A DNA stretch of 39,524 nucleotides from an uncultured Bacillota bacterium (lineage in GTDB: Bacteria; Bacillota_I; Bacilli_A; Culicoidibacterales; ZOR0006), in assembly GCA_945956935.1 (NCBI GenBank), contig CAMFJD010000015.1, positions 1 to 39,524 on the forward strand. Reading direction: 5' to 3'. Below are positions 8,569 through 16,776 of this stretch, piece by piece; position 1 is the first letter of the stretch, and each line of letters begins with the position of its first letter. A program made the translations under genes and the position numbers. Under the pieces are notes generated by a model. It was given only the letters and a program-made list of their open reading frames with translations, had not been told where the DNA came from and made no database searches.

Positions 8569-9588
8569 TTATTCTCCAATCGTTTGTAATGGAATCGATG
8601 GACGACCATTCAACGTATAATCTGCTCGTGCTCCCTTTTGGGCTGCATAATATGCAGCAGCACCAATCATTGCAGCATTATCCGTACAATATTCAAAGGG
8701 GGGAATTGTTAATTCAACACCCCCTGTCAGTTGTGTCGCTTGCGCTATTTCACGGCGTAAACCTATATTTGCTGAAACACCGCCAGCAATAATCAATTGT
8801 TTCGCATCGTATTTTACTACTGCTGCCATTGTTTTTTCAACTAATGTATCCACAACGACTTTCTGAAATGATGCTGCTAAATCTTCTGCAATAATCGCTT
8901 CACCACGTTGTTTATGTTTATGTACGAGATTAATCACGGCTGATTTTAGACCACTAAAGCTAAAGTCATATGGTAATTCTGTTTTCGGCGTTGGAAGTTG
9001 ATATGTTATCTGTCCGATTTGAGCCAGTCTATCTATTTGTGGTCCTCCAGGATAAGGCAATTGTAAAACACGAGCAACTTTATCATATGCTTCACCAACT
9101 GCATCATCCATTGTTTCACCAATAATTTCAAATTGATAATGACCTTTCATGACAACAAGTTCAGTATGACCACCTGAAACAACAAGTGCGACGAGTGGAA
9201 ATTGTAATGTCTGTTCAATATTATTAGCATAGATATGTCCTGCAATATGATGGACAGGAATAATTGGTAAATTATATGCAAACGCGAGTGCTTTTGCTGC
9301 TTGAACACCAACAAGTAACGCTCCAACTAACCCTGGTGCATATGTCACGGCAATTGCATTGACAACTTCCATTGTTATATCCGCTTGATCCAATGCTTGT
9401 TCAATTACAATTGTGATTTTCTCTACATGTTGTCGGCTTGCAACTTCCGGTACAACACCACCAAATGCTTTATGCGTTTCTATTTGACTGTAGACAATAT
9501 TGGCTAATACTGTCCGACCATCTTTCACAATAGCTACACTTGTTTCATCACAACTCGTTTCAATTGCTAAAATGTATTCATATGTCAT
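8569..9588 (-). CDS. tsaD: tRNA N6-threonylcarbamoyladenosine transferase subunit TsaD
   Basis: A 339-residue ASKHA-fold enzyme that moves the threonylcarbamoyl group from TC-AMP onto A37 of ANN-decoding tRNAs. Family marks are the N-terminal [15 protein letters not shown], the metal-binding His pair H114 and H118 in [10 protein letters not shown], and the C-terminal [10 protein letters not shown] and [10 protein letters not shown] segments. It works with TsaB and TsaE, encoded just upstream. Here it has its own promoter, separated from tsaE-tsaB-rimI by a terminator, and is paired with rex instead. Confidence 0.97.
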   Translation of the reverse strand: MTYEYILAIETSCDETSVAIVKDGRTVLANIVYSQIETHKAFGGVVPEVASRQHVEKITIVIEQALDQADITMEVVNAIAVTYAPGLVGALLVGVQAAKALAFAYNLPIIPVHHIAGHIYANNIEQTLQFPLVALVVSGGHTELVVMKGHYQFEIIGETMDDAVGEAYDKVARVLQLPYPGGPQIDRLAQIGQITYQLPTPKTELPYDFSFSGLKSAVINLVHKHKQRGEAIIAEDLAASFQKVVVDTLVEKTMAAVVKYDAKQLIIAGGVSANIGLRREIAQATQLTGGVELTIPPFEYCTDNAAMIGAAAYYAAQKGARADYTLNGRPSIPLQTIGE

Positions 9589-9625
9589 CGTCTATCGCTC
9601 CGTTCATTATTGATTATATCATTTT

Positions 9626-9656
9626 TTGTGATTTTTTTCACTTTTTAATTTCACAA
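9626..9656 (-). promoter_or_regulatory. Rex-like operator in the tsaD-rex leader
   Basis: TTGTGATTTTTTTCACTT (9626-9643) matches the Rex consensus TTGTGAA-N4-TTCACAA at 11 of 14 fixed positions. A further half-site TTCACAA follows at 9650-9656. The element lies just downstream of the predicted start (about 9660), where binding would block transcription. Autoregulation is an inference. Confidence 0.5.
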
Positions 9657-9666
9657 TTTCACTTTT

Positions 9667-9694
9667 ATTATCCCCTTTTCGATTTTTTTGTCAA
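9667..9694 (-). promoter_or_regulatory. tsaD-rex promoter
   Basis: On the minus strand a perfect TTGACA (9694-9689), a 16-bp spacer and GATAAT (9672-9667). A second TATAAT nearer the gene (about 9616-9611) lacks a good -35 box. Confidence 0.7.
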
Positions 9695-9711
9695 GTAAAG
9701 AACTATTTAGC

Positions 9712-9757
9712 TAAAAAAGAAGTACTTAGGTTCTTTGTCCTCATACTTCTCCTTTTT
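9712..9757. terminator. Terminator downstream of rimI
   Basis: AGAAGTA (9718-9724) pairs with TACTTCT (9744-9750), flanked by A-rich and T-rich runs. It lies directly after the rimI stop codon and ends the tsaE-tsaB-rimI transcript. Confidence 0.7.
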
Positions 9758-9758
9758 T

Positions 9759-10226
9759 CTACATATTTTTTTGATATACATACGCATCTTCTGATGGGTC
9801 TCTGTAATAATTTTTACGAACTGCTACTTTTTCGAAGTTAAATGACTCGTATAACTTTATTGCACCTATATTTGATGGGCGTACCTCAAGTGTAATTGTC
9901 TTTATCTGACTCGCTTGCAAATAACGAATAATCATTTCAAGTAAGAATTTGCCTTGACCTTGATACTGATAATCTTTCATGATTGCAATTGTTAAAATCT
10001 CCACCTTATCTTCGTCTAAATAAGCGATACCACAATATCCTGTAACATGAGAGACTACTTCACCAATAATATCACTAAATAATTCCACAACAAAATAATC
10101 TTTCTCTTTTTGGTACAATGCTTGTTCGATTTCATTTGCTGTAAATGGATGTGGAAATGTTACTGACTCAATTTTTGCTACTTGCTCCACATCTGCTTGT
10201 GTTAATTTGCGTATTTTAAATGCCAT
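9759..10226 (-). CDS. rimI: Ribosomal-protein-S18-alanine N-acetyltransferase
   Basis: A 155-residue GNAT-fold acetyltransferase. The acetyl-CoA loop reads YQYQGQGKFLLEMII (about 85-99, the Q/R-x-x-G-x-G/A motif). The C-terminal part VRPSNIGAIKLYESFNFEKVAVRKNYY is the classic RimI ending. RimI acetylates the N-terminal Ala of ribosomal protein S18 and may act on other N-termini. It lies 3 bp after the tsaB stop. The tsaB-rimI-tsaD cluster is a widespread arrangement that strongly supports the assignment. Confidence 0.9.
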   Translation of the reverse strand: MAFKIRKLTQADVEQVAKIESVTFPHPFTANEIEQALYQKEKDYFVVELFSDIIGEVVSHVTGYCGIAYLDEDKVEILTIAIMKDYQYQGQGKFLLEMIIRYLQASQIKTITLEVRPSNIGAIKLYESFNFEKVAVRKNYYRDPSEDAYVYQKNM

Positions 10227-10229
10227 TAC

Positions 10230-10925
10230 TTATACCCCTTGTTGTCGTTTTAATAAATCCGCCTCTGCTTGTGATAATTTATAATAGTTTGGTGCAAATG
10301 TATGTATGTCTATTTGATGGTCATAATACTTACTAATTTTCGCTATTTTTTCGCCATCAGTTGCTACTTCTGATAAGACGCTACTGTTTGGAATACTCAT
10401 TAATGTTTCAGTAAATAACTGAACATCTTTCCCCACAAAAACAATTGGTTTTTTAGTCATCTGCAAAATTTGTACGAGTGTGTGAATATTTATCACTTGA
10501 TCCCTTTGTACACACTGCCAATCATTTCCATCATATGTATAGAAGCCAGTAAATACTTCCTGGCGTTTTGCATCAATAAGTGGAACAATTAACACATCTT
10601 CTTGCTCACAATTTGCTGCTAGTAGATGCAATGTCGAAACTCCGACTAATGAACATTGGTTTGCATATGCTAAAGTCTTGGCAATTGTGACTCCTATCCT
10701 AACCCCAGTATACGATCCTGGTCCTTGAGTTACAATAATTTCATCGATATCTGTTAGTTTCCACTCAACTTTTTGAAATAGATCTACAATTGCGGGCATA
10801 GCAAAACTTGAATGGTCGCGTTGCACTTCAAAACTTGTTTTAGCAACACACATACTTCCATCCAGTAAGGCTGCTGCAAAGAAACTGGTTGCTGTATCAA
10901 TTGTTAATTTTTTCAAAAGAATCAC
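10230..10925 (-). CDS. tsaB: tRNA threonylcarbamoyladenosine biosynthesis protein TsaB
   Basis: A 231-residue ASKHA-fold paralogue of TsaD without catalytic metal ligands; it is the platform that pairs with TsaD. TIDTATSFFAAALLDG at the N-terminus and VTQGPGSYTGVRIGVTIAKTLAY (about 65-87) are typical. The ATG overlaps the tsaE reading frame by 29 bp with a weak ribosome site, so translation probably depends on coupling to tsaE. A TTG three codons downstream is an alternative start. Confidence 0.93.
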   Translation of the reverse strand: MILLKKLTIDTATSFFAAALLDGSMCVAKTSFEVQRDHSSFAMPAIVDLFQKVEWKLTDIDEIIVTQGPGSYTGVRIGVTIAKTLAYANQCSLVGVSTLHLLAANCEQEDVLIVPLIDAKRQEVFTGFYTYDGNDWQCVQRDQVINIHTLVQILQMTKKPIVFVGKDVQLFTETLMSIPNSSVLSEVATDGEKIAKISKYYDHQIDIHTFAPNYYKLSQAEADLLKRQQGV

Positions 10926-11391
10926 TCATTTCTTGCTGGTATTGTTTAACAATTTTTTGCATAATTGCCTCATATCGTTTATCTGATGTTGATAATTGAA
11001 TTTCTCGTCCATCGCCTTGGTAAAAAATTTCGATTTCGATTACTTTTTCAGGTAAGCTTTCTTGAATCATCGAAGGCCATTCAATAATGGTTACTCCTTG
11101 TAATAAGAAATACTCATCAATACCAATATCATCACCTGATTCTAAGCGATACGCATCGATGTGGTACAATGGCAATCTACCGCTTTCATATTCTTTAACA
11201 ATTGTAAATGTCGGACTCGATACTCGTTCCGTAACGCAAAGTCCTTTTGCAATTGATTGTGAAAGTGTTGTTTTTCCAGCACCGAGATCACCACTGAGTA
11301 AAATTGTTGTTTGCGGTTGCAAAATCGTTCCCAACAGTGTACCAAATTTTCGCATTTCCTCTGCCGAATGAATTTGTAAATATTGTTTCAT
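10897..11391 (-). CDS. tsaE: tRNA threonylcarbamoyladenosine biosynthesis ATPase TsaE
   Basis: A 164-residue P-loop ATPase that drives the TsaB-TsaD cycle in t6A synthesis. The Walker A motif GDLGAGKTT is at residues 34-42. SPTFTIVKEYE and YHIDAYRL follow as in the family, and the Trp-containing IIEWPSMI segment is conserved. It is first gene of tsaE-tsaB-rimI with its own promoter. Confidence 0.95.
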   Translation of the reverse strand: MKQYLQIHSAEEMRKFGTLLGTILQPQTTILLSGDLGAGKTTLSQSIAKGLCVTERVSSPTFTIVKEYESGRLPLYHIDAYRLESGDDIGIDEYFLLQGVTIIEWPSMIQESLPEKVIEIEIFYQGDGREIQLSTSDKRYEAIMQKIVKQYQQEMSDSFEKINN

Positions 11392-11415
11392 GTTTTATCA
11401 CCTATCAGTTATTTT

Positions 11416-11444
11416 ATCATATTTAATACAGAATAGTATGAAAA
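11416..11444 (-). promoter_or_regulatory. tsaE-tsaB-rimI promoter
   Basis: On the minus strand TTTTCA (11444-11439), a 17-bp spacer and TATGAT (11421-11416). Confidence 0.6.
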
Positions 11445-11450
11445 CTCATA

Positions 11451-11488
11451 AAAAAAGCAGCGTACTATATCAATACAGCTGCTTTTTT
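11451..11488. terminator. Terminator of the EIIC-like gene
   Basis: AAAAAAGCAGC pairs with GCTGCTTTTTT around a 16-nt loop, directly after the stop codon at 11492. A and T runs on both sides make it functional in either direction; only the minus-strand gene needs it. Confidence 0.85.
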
Positions 11489-11491
11489 GCA

Positions 11492-12487
11492 TTAATTTTT
11501 TGACAATTTCATATCACCACTATTAATTTTACGTATACTACGTAAATAACTTGTTACCCCTATACTCACTATTGCTGGTACAATAATATGTAATATGCTA
11601 ATTCCGATTAAACTATTTTCACCCATAACGCTATATGTCGCAACTTGCCCAACTAAACCACTTGTCCCCATACCAGCACCAGTCGGCGTTGACTGCATCA
11701 TGAAGAATGTTGTGGATAAGCCGCCAACTATTCCACTCGCTATTGTCGGTCCAACCCAAATCCATGGATTTTTTATAATATTTGGTACTTGTAACATTGA
11801 TGTACCGAATGCTTGAGCGAATCTCCCACTCATGTTGTTATCTCGCCAACTACTTACTGCAAATCCGATCATTTGAGCACTGCATCCTGCAACTGCCGCG
11901 CCTGCTGCTAATCCACTCATATTTAAAGCAATACAAAGTGCTGCCGAAGATATTGGCAACGTCAAAATCATTCCAACACTTATACCTACCAATATCCCCA
12001 TAGGAAGTGGATGTAATAATGTTAATTCATTTACAAAATTTCCAAGCCAAAACATCATAGTCGTCACATATGGAGCTACAATCAATCCAATAATCCCACC
12101 GCTTAACAAAGTTGCCAACGGTACCATAATAATATCTAATCCAGTTTTTCCGCTCATTCGCTTACCAACCTCGACACTAACAATAGCTGCTATTAATGCA
12201 CCTGGTGGTCCACCTATTGATATCATTCCGGTTTGAAAATCAATACTTTGAGCACCAATTGTTGCAGTAACTATTGCTGCATACATTACAAGCGGTGGTG
12301 CTCCTAATGCTTGTGCAACTCCTGCACCGATTGCTGGAGCCATCAATAATTGTGCGCCCATTCCAATTGTAACAAATGCCTCAACATTTAAAAATAAACC
12401 TAATTGTTTCAAAATAACACCAATTATCAATGATGCGAATAATCCTTTTGCCATTCCATCAAGCACTTTAATTATATAACTTTTCAT
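11492..12487 (-). CDS. EIIC-like (PTS_EIIC_2 / PfoR-type) membrane protein
   Basis: A polytopic membrane protein of 331 residues from MKSYIIKVLDGM. This ATG has a GGGGG-containing site upstream; a longer frame from 12541 has none. Some eight to ten hydrophobic segments alternate with glycine/proline-rich loops, such as GAQSIDFQTGMISIGGPPGAL and STPTGAGMGTSGLVGQ. The pattern fits the PTS_EIIC_2 family (PfoR-like), which lacks EIIA/EIIB domains and whose substrates are unknown. It lies 66 bp downstream of niaR, with a palindrome between them. A role in uptake of a nicotinate-type precursor is a hypothesis from context only. Confidence 0.75.
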   Translation of the reverse strand: MKSYIIKVLDGMAKGLFASLIIGVILKQLGLFLNVEAFVTIGMGAQLLMAPAIGAGVAQALGAPPLVMYAAIVTATIGAQSIDFQTGMISIGGPPGALIAAIVSVEVGKRMSGKTGLDIIMVPLATLLSGGIIGLIVAPYVTTMMFWLGNFVNELTLLHPLPMGILVGISVGMILTLPISSAALCIALNMSGLAAGAAVAGCSAQMIGFAVSSWRDNNMSGRFAQAFGTSMLQVPNIIKNPWIWVGPTIASGIVGGLSTTFFMMQSTPTGAGMGTSGLVGQVATYSVMGENSLIGISILHIIVPAIVSIGVTSYLRSIRKINSGDMKLSKN

Positions 12488-12503
12488 CCTAACCCCCAAA
12501 GAA

Positions 12504-12526
12504 CTGTATATACAGTAGTATATACA
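12504..12526 (-). promoter_or_regulatory. Palindromic operator-like repeat before the EIIC-like gene
   Basis: CTGTATATACAG (12504-12515) is a perfect 12-bp palindrome. Its core GTATATACA recurs at 12518-12526, exactly 12 bp (about one helical turn) away. The position, 17-39 bp before the ATG and just after niaR, is right for a repressor site. NiaR is the natural candidate, but no known NiaR consensus is claimed. Confidence 0.5.
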
Positions 12527-12553
12527 TATGTTATCATGCAATAACTAATATGT

Positions 12554-13075
12554 CTAGCGTTTTACGATTGTACACTCAATATTTTCTAGTTTGCGTAATG
12601 CTGCGAATATTTGTTGCTGTTGCTCTTTTTTATTCATGGCAATTGTATGATAATGTACACCATGTGTCAGCACTGATAAAGGTCTATCTTTCATGATTGC
12701 TACCTTTGCTAAATAATTTTTAACATCAGCAACGGTTGATAAATCCAGTACAATTCGTATTTCATGATAAACATCATGTTCAACAATAACATCAATTATT
12801 GTGCCTCCATTCTCAACTATTGTTAATAATTCTGTCGATATATGTTCGTAACTATCATCATGGACACTTTTAATAACACATAGAATTTGCTCTTTTTTTT
12901 CAGCAATATAGTACCCTCGAGGTGTTGAAATAATATCATATCCACCTGCTCGTAGTATTGCGATATCTTTTACAATCACTTGTCTTGTCACATTATATTG
13001 CTTTGCGAGCTGTTGCCCTGTTAGTTTCTGCTCTTTTAATTGCGCTACAATTGATTGTTGTCTTTTCTCGTTCAT
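12554..13075 (-). CDS. niaR: NiaR-type (3H domain) transcriptional regulator
   Basis: A 173-residue regulator. The N-terminal HTH (about 5-50, LTGQQLAKQYNVTRQVIVKDIAILRAGGYDI) is followed by a 3H ligand domain. Its conserved histidines are seen in VHDDSYEHI, VEHDVYHEI and LTHGVHYHT, the segments that bind metal and nicotinate in the family. NiaR proteins repress NAD salvage and niacin uptake genes when nicotinic acid is present. None of the usual enzymes (nadABC, pncB) is nearby; the only downstream gene is the EIIC-like membrane protein. Confidence 0.88.
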   Translation of the reverse strand: MNEKRQQSIVAQLKEQKLTGQQLAKQYNVTRQVIVKDIAILRAGGYDIISTPRGYYIAEKKEQILCVIKSVHDDSYEHISTELLTIVENGGTIIDVIVEHDVYHEIRIVLDLSTVADVKNYLAKVAIMKDRPLSVLTHGVHYHTIAMNKKEQQQQIFAALRKLENIECTIVKR

Positions 13076-13162
13076 ATAATTACCACTCCCACACAGTTTA
13101 ATTTATTATGTATAGTGTAGCATACTCATATCGTAATATGAACGCTTGACGTCCTTCACTAT

Positions 13163-13197
13163 AAAAAAAGCCTACAATTTCTTGTAAGCTTTTTAAT
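13163..13197 (-). terminator. Terminator of the FNT channel gene
   Basis: A stem of AAAAAGC plus TACAA with TTGTA plus GCTTTTT (one mismatch, 4-nt loop) is followed on the minus strand by TTTTTT. It is 8 bp past the stop codon. Confidence 0.8.
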
Positions 13198-13204
13198 AAA
13201 TAGA

Positions 13205-14002
13205 TTAATCCTTGTAGTAGAAGTTTCCTTTATTTAAGAAAACATATGTTAAACCAATAACAAATCCACCACCGACAAAGTTCCCAATAAATGCCATAAT
13301 TAAATTTGTTACAGTTGCAGCCACTGTCATACCTTCAACCGCTCCACCTGATGCAAAGAATGCTAATGAAAATGATGAGAAGTTAGCAATAACGTGCTCG
13401 TAACCTAGGAATGCAAAAATGAAAACGATAAATACCATTGAAATTACTTTTGCTCCATCTTCTTTCATGTTTAATGTTGCAATAACAGCAGTATTAACAA
13501 CAACATTTGCTAAAATTCCCTCAAAGAAGATTTGCCACGGTGTTTTTGCTAACTTTGCTGCTACGGCAGTAAACATAAAATGATCTGCTGGTAAGTTCGC
13601 AAATGTTGCTGTTTGCGCTGTAACCCAAGAAAAAATAACTGCACCAATTAAATTCCCTAATACACATAGCCCAACTACTTTAAATGCTTGTGAGAAAGAA
13701 GCTTTTTTCATCGCAAAATTTGCTGTAAAATACATCATATTTGATGTTCCCAACTCACTATTCATATATAAGATCATTACTAATGCCCAACCAAAGAATA
13801 ATGAATACATCATTTTTCCTAATCCATGTGCAATATGATCCATTTTATCTCCAACCATCATTGCCATTGATGTCGCCAAAGTTAAAAATAATCCTGCTAA
13901 AATAGCACGAATTAAATAACGTACCCAACTTTTTTCAACGAGTTCGATTTTTTTCTTTCCGGCACTTTCAATTTTTTCCATTAAGCTTACGCCTGCTGCC
14001 AT
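13205..14002 (-). CDS. FNT-family formate/nitrite-type anion channel
   Basis: A 265-residue membrane protein with six predicted helices, the usual FNT length. A GGAGG site is 10 nt before the ATG at 14002. FNT signatures include NSELGTSNMMY after helix 2, PWQIFFEGILANVVVNTAVI with the channel Lys/Asn region, and GYEHVIANFSSF, whose His (about residue 203) matches the gating histidine of FocA. Known members move formate, nitrite, hydrosulfide or lactate. With no pyruvate formate-lyase gene beside it, the exact anion is open. It has its own promoter and terminator. Confidence 0.9.
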   Translation of the reverse strand: MAAGVSLMEKIESAGKKKIELVEKSWVRYLIRAILAGLFLTLATSMAMMVGDKMDHIAHGLGKMMYSLFFGWALVMILYMNSELGTSNMMYFTANFAMKKASFSQAFKVVGLCVLGNLIGAVIFSWVTAQTATFANLPADHFMFTAVAAKLAKTPWQIFFEGILANVVVNTAVIATLNMKEDGAKVISMVFIVFIFAFLGYEHVIANFSSFSLAFFASGGAVEGMTVAATVTNLIMAFIGNFVGGGFVIGLTYVFLNKGNFYYKD

Positions 14003-14051
14003 AATCACTCATTCCTCCAAATTCATTATATAATTCTACATTATCTTCTCC

Positions 14052-14080
14052 ATTATATCAAAATATGCTTAAAAATCCAA
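14052..14080 (-). promoter_or_regulatory. FNT gene promoter
   Basis: On the minus strand TTGGAT (14080-14075), a 17-bp spacer and a perfect TATAAT (14057-14052). Confidence 0.65.
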
Positions 14081-14092
14081 TGTTTTTAAACT

Positions 14093-14131
14093 AAAAAAGA
14101 ACGACACAACAAGTGATTGTGTCATTCTTTT
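14093..14131 (-). terminator. Terminator of the glycolytic run after tpiA
   Basis: AAAAGAA plus GACACAA pair with TTGTGTC plus TTCTTTT (one mismatch, 7-nt loop), followed by TTTTTT on the minus strand, 4 bp after the tpiA stop. Confidence 0.85.
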
Positions 14132-14135
14132 CCAA

Positions 14136-14891
14136 TTATTTTACACCATTTAATAAAGCTAAGAAGCTCTCTGCTACTAATGATGCTCCACCAACTAATG
14201 CTCCATCGATGTCTGATTCAGACATTAATGCTCCAATTGTATCCGGAGTTACTGATCCACCATATTGAATACGTACTGCTTGTGCAGCTTCAGCACCATA
14301 TACTCGCTCAATTACTTGACGAATATATCCACAAGTTTCATTTGCTTGTTCATTTGTAGCAACTTTTCCAGTTCCAATTGCCCATACAGGTTCATAAGCG
14401 ATTACTGTTTGTGCTACTTGTTCTGCAGTTAAACCGAATAATGCCGCTAATGTTTGTTTCTCAACTACTGCATTTGTTGTTCCATTTTCACGCTCTTCAA
14501 GGTACTCTCCAACACATACAATTGGAGTCAATCCATGTGCGAATGCTGCTAATGTTTTAGCATTAACTGTCGCATCAGTTTCTCCGAAATATTGGCGACG
14601 TTCGCTGTGTCCTAACACTACATAAGGCACTTTTAAGTCTACTAACATTAATGGACTTGTTTCTGCAGTAAATGCTCCCGCATCATTTTGGTGCATATTT
14701 TGTGCACCAATTTTTAAGTTTGTCCCTTCAGTCGCAGTCATCATTGCATCTAAGTAGATTGTTGGTACACATACTGCTGCATCAACAATATCAGTTGATG
14801 GGATTTCTTTTGCTACTGCTTCAACGAATGCTAATGCTTCCGCTTTTGTTTTATTCATTTTCCAGTTACCAGCGATAATTGGTTTACGCAT
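14136..14891 (-). CDS. tpiA: Triosephosphate isomerase
   Basis: A 251-residue TIM barrel interconverting dihydroxyacetone phosphate and glyceraldehyde 3-phosphate. The catalytic residues are all visible: K11 in AGNWKMN, H95 in VLGHSERR and E167 in [18 protein letters not shown] and GALVGGASL near the C-terminus bind phosphate. It follows the small membrane protein by 18 bp and closes the gap-pgk-tpiA series. Confidence 0.98.
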   Translation of the reverse strand: MRKPIIAGNWKMNKTKAEALAFVEAVAKEIPSTDIVDAAVCVPTIYLDAMMTATEGTNLKIGAQNMHQNDAGAFTAETSPLMLVDLKVPYVVLGHSERRQYFGETDATVNAKTLAAFAHGLTPIVCVGEYLEERENGTTNAVVEKQTLAALFGLTAEQVAQTVIAYEPVWAIGTGKVATNEQANETCGYIRQVIERVYGAEAAQAVRIQYGGSVTPDTIGALMSESDIDGALVGGASLVAESFLALLNGVK

Positions 14892-14909
14892 AATTTTTCC
14901 ACCTCATAG

Positions 14910-15251
14910 TTATGATTTATTAAATGTGTGCCATCCATAAAAGGTTGGCACAGCATAAGCAATACTAACGCATATAAAATATATTACATATCCGATTGCT
15001 GTTGGCCACAAAGATGCGAAAATAGTCGCAAAAGCGAAAATAGCTATGCTTACAACAAGGCTTCGATCAAGCGTATGATAGTGAATCATAGTGGCTAAGC
15101 ACGTAAGTGTTAATAACACGTACACACCTACAATAACTTGCGCAAACGGTGCGAACATTACGAAAATACTTGGTGCTATCAATGGACATAATGAATACAG
15201 CCAGAGTAGGCCAAAACCAGACCACTTCACAAGTGCTATCTTCCTTTGCAT
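14910..15251 (-). CDS. Small polytopic membrane protein between pgk and tpiA
   Basis: A 113-residue protein from MQRKIALVKW. The AGGAGA site 8 nt upstream selects this ATG; a longer frame opening at 15395 would run through one copy of the 39-bp repeat and lacks a ribosome site. Three to four hydrophobic segments cover most of the length (about 11-33, 37-55, 65-82, 87-105). No family was recognised. It sits inside the glycolytic run, but nothing in the sequence links it to glycolysis. Confidence 0.65.
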   Translation of the reverse strand: MQRKIALVKWSGFGLLWLYSLCPLIAPSIFVMFAPFAQVIVGVYVLLTLTCLATMIHYHTLDRSLVVSIAIFAFATIFASLWPTAIGYVIYFICVSIAYAVPTFYGWHTFNKS

Positions 15252-15300
15252 ACGACTATCTCCTCTCTCTTTAACGAGTGAACAATTCAAATGAAAGGTT

Positions 15301-15339
15301 ATTTCATTTCGTTTTTCAACGTGTTCAGACTCTCTTTTT
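15301..15339 (-). repeat. 39-bp direct repeat, copy A
   Basis: Identical over 39 bp to 15450-15488, in the same orientation, 149 bp apart. On the minus strand it begins AAAAAGAGAGTCTGAACACG and contains the mini-hairpin CGTT-GAAA-AACG. In this copy AAATGAAA can also pair with TTTCATTT just downstream, shortly before the ribosome site of the membrane-protein gene. Confidence 0.95.
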
Positions 15340-15449
15340 TGAAACGAGCTTCTCACTTCAACGCTCAGAAAATCGTAAACATTCATGGCCGGCATCTCAG
15401 CTACCTATTCTTGTTCACTTATTTTCTATTCACGCTGATGAAAACTTTG

Positions 15450-15488
15450 ATTTCATTTCGTTTTTCAACGTGTTCAGACTCTCTTTTT
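15450..15488 (-). repeat. 39-bp direct repeat, copy B
   Basis: Second identical copy, starting within the pgk stop codon and running into the intergenic region. The 110 bp between copies hold no convincing gene. They contain GTGAACAA, complementary to TTGTTCAC beyond copy A, so the intergenic RNA may be folded. Confidence 0.95.
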
Positions 15489-16665
15489 ATTTTTCGCTTA
15501 CGGCACTTACACCTGGTAAGTCTTTTCCTTCTAAGTACTCTAAAGAAGCTCCACCACCAGTTGAAATGTGTGAGAATTGATCAGCGAATCCTAATTGCAT
15601 TGCTGCTGCTGCTGAGTCTCCACCACCGATAATTGTTGTAGCATCTTCTAATTTAGCGATTGCTTCACATACACCAATTGTTCCATTTGCGTAATTAGAC
15701 ATTTCGAATACACCCATTGGTCCATTCCAAACAACTGTTTTAGCGTCAGCGATAATGCTTGCGAATAATTCAACTGAAGCAGCACCGATATCTAATCCCA
15801 TTTCATCTTCAGCGATTTCGTTAACAGAAACTGTACGGAACTCTGTATCATTACTGAATTCTTTTGCTGCTACTGTATCAATTGGTAATACTAATTTATC
15901 ACCTGCTTTTTCTAATAACATTGCGGCTAACTCTAACTTATCTTCTTCTACTAAAGATTTACCAATGTTTAATCCTTGAGCTTTCAAGAATGTGAACATC
16001 ATTCCTCCACCGACTAAGATTTTGTCAGCTTTAGCGATTAAGTTTTCAATTACACCAATTTTATCTGAAACTTTTGCTCCACCTAAAATCGCTACTAGTG
16101 GACGAACAGGTGCATCAACTGCTTCACCGATGAATTTGATTTCTTTTTCTAATAAGAATCCTGCTGCTGTTTCTAAATGAGCTGCAATCCCAACATTAGA
16201 AGCATGTGCACGGTGAGCCGTACCAAATGCATCGTTTACGAATACATCTCCTAAAGATGCCCAGTAAGCACCTAATTCAGCATCATTTTTTGTTTCACCA
16301 GCTTCAAAACGTGTGTTTTCAAATACTAATACATCACCAGCATTCATTTCAGCGATTGCCGTTTCCAATTCAGCACCACGAGTATGTGGTACAAAAGTAA
16401 CATCTTTCCCTAATAACTCTCCTAAACGAGCCGCTACAGGCGCTAATGATTTTGTTAATTTATCTTCTTCAGTCTTCACTTTACCTAAGTGAGAAAATAA
16501 AATTGCTTTCCCACCATTTTCAACGATGTGTTTTACAGTTGGTAAAGCCGCAACGATACGGTTATCATTTGTAATTGCTCCATCTTTCATTGGTACGTTA
16601 AAGTCAACGCGAACTAATACTTTTTTTCCTTCAACATTTAAGTCAGTTACTACTTTCTTAGCCAT
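15487..16665 (-). CDS. pgk: Phosphoglycerate kinase
   Basis: A 392-residue monomeric enzyme making ATP from 1,3-bisphosphoglycerate. RVDFNVP (19-25) and the substrate-binding basic residues in SHLGK and NTRF are present, with [11 protein letters not shown] in the nucleotide domain and GGGDSAAA near the C-terminus. The ATG has an AGGAGG-like site (CTGGAGGAA). There is almost no room for a promoter between the gap terminator and this gene, so it probably depends on read-through from gap. Confidence 0.98.
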   Translation of the reverse strand: MAKKVVTDLNVEGKKVLVRVDFNVPMKDGAITNDNRIVAALPTVKHIVENGGKAILFSHLGKVKTEEDKLTKSLAPVAARLGELLGKDVTFVPHTRGAELETAIAEMNAGDVLVFENTRFEAGETKNDAELGAYWASLGDVFVNDAFGTAHRAHASNVGIAAHLETAAGFLLEKEIKFIGEAVDAPVRPLVAILGGAKVSDKIGVIENLIAKADKILVGGGMMFTFLKAQGLNIGKSLVEEDKLELAAMLLEKAGDKLVLPIDTVAAKEFSNDTEFRTVSVNEIAEDEMGLDIGAASVELFASIIADAKTVVWNGPMGVFEMSNYANGTIGVCEAIAKLEDATTIIGGGDSAAAAMQLGFADQFSHISTGGGASLEYLEGKDLPGVSAVSEK

Positions 16666-16691
16666 GAGAAATTCCTCCAGTAATTTAATTT

Positions 16692-16719
16692 AAAAAAAGC
16701 GGAACATAAGTTCCGCTTT
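16692..16719 (-). terminator. Intercistronic terminator/attenuator between gap and pgk
   Basis: A 10-bp perfect stem AAAGCGGAAC/GTTCCGCTTT with the loop ATAA (plus strand), followed by TTTTTTT on the minus strand. It should end most gap transcripts and lower pgk-tpiA expression relative to gap. Confidence 0.85.
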
Positions 16720-16776
16720 GTTCGTACCCTTACGTTAAGTACACTATTGCTTAAATAACATTGCGTAATCGCAAAA

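Noticed and set aside
15252-15395. N-terminal extension of the small membrane protein through the 39-bp repeat
   Set aside because: The extension has no ribosome site, while the ATG at 15251 has AGGAGA at the right distance; the extension is highly charged and unlike the rest.
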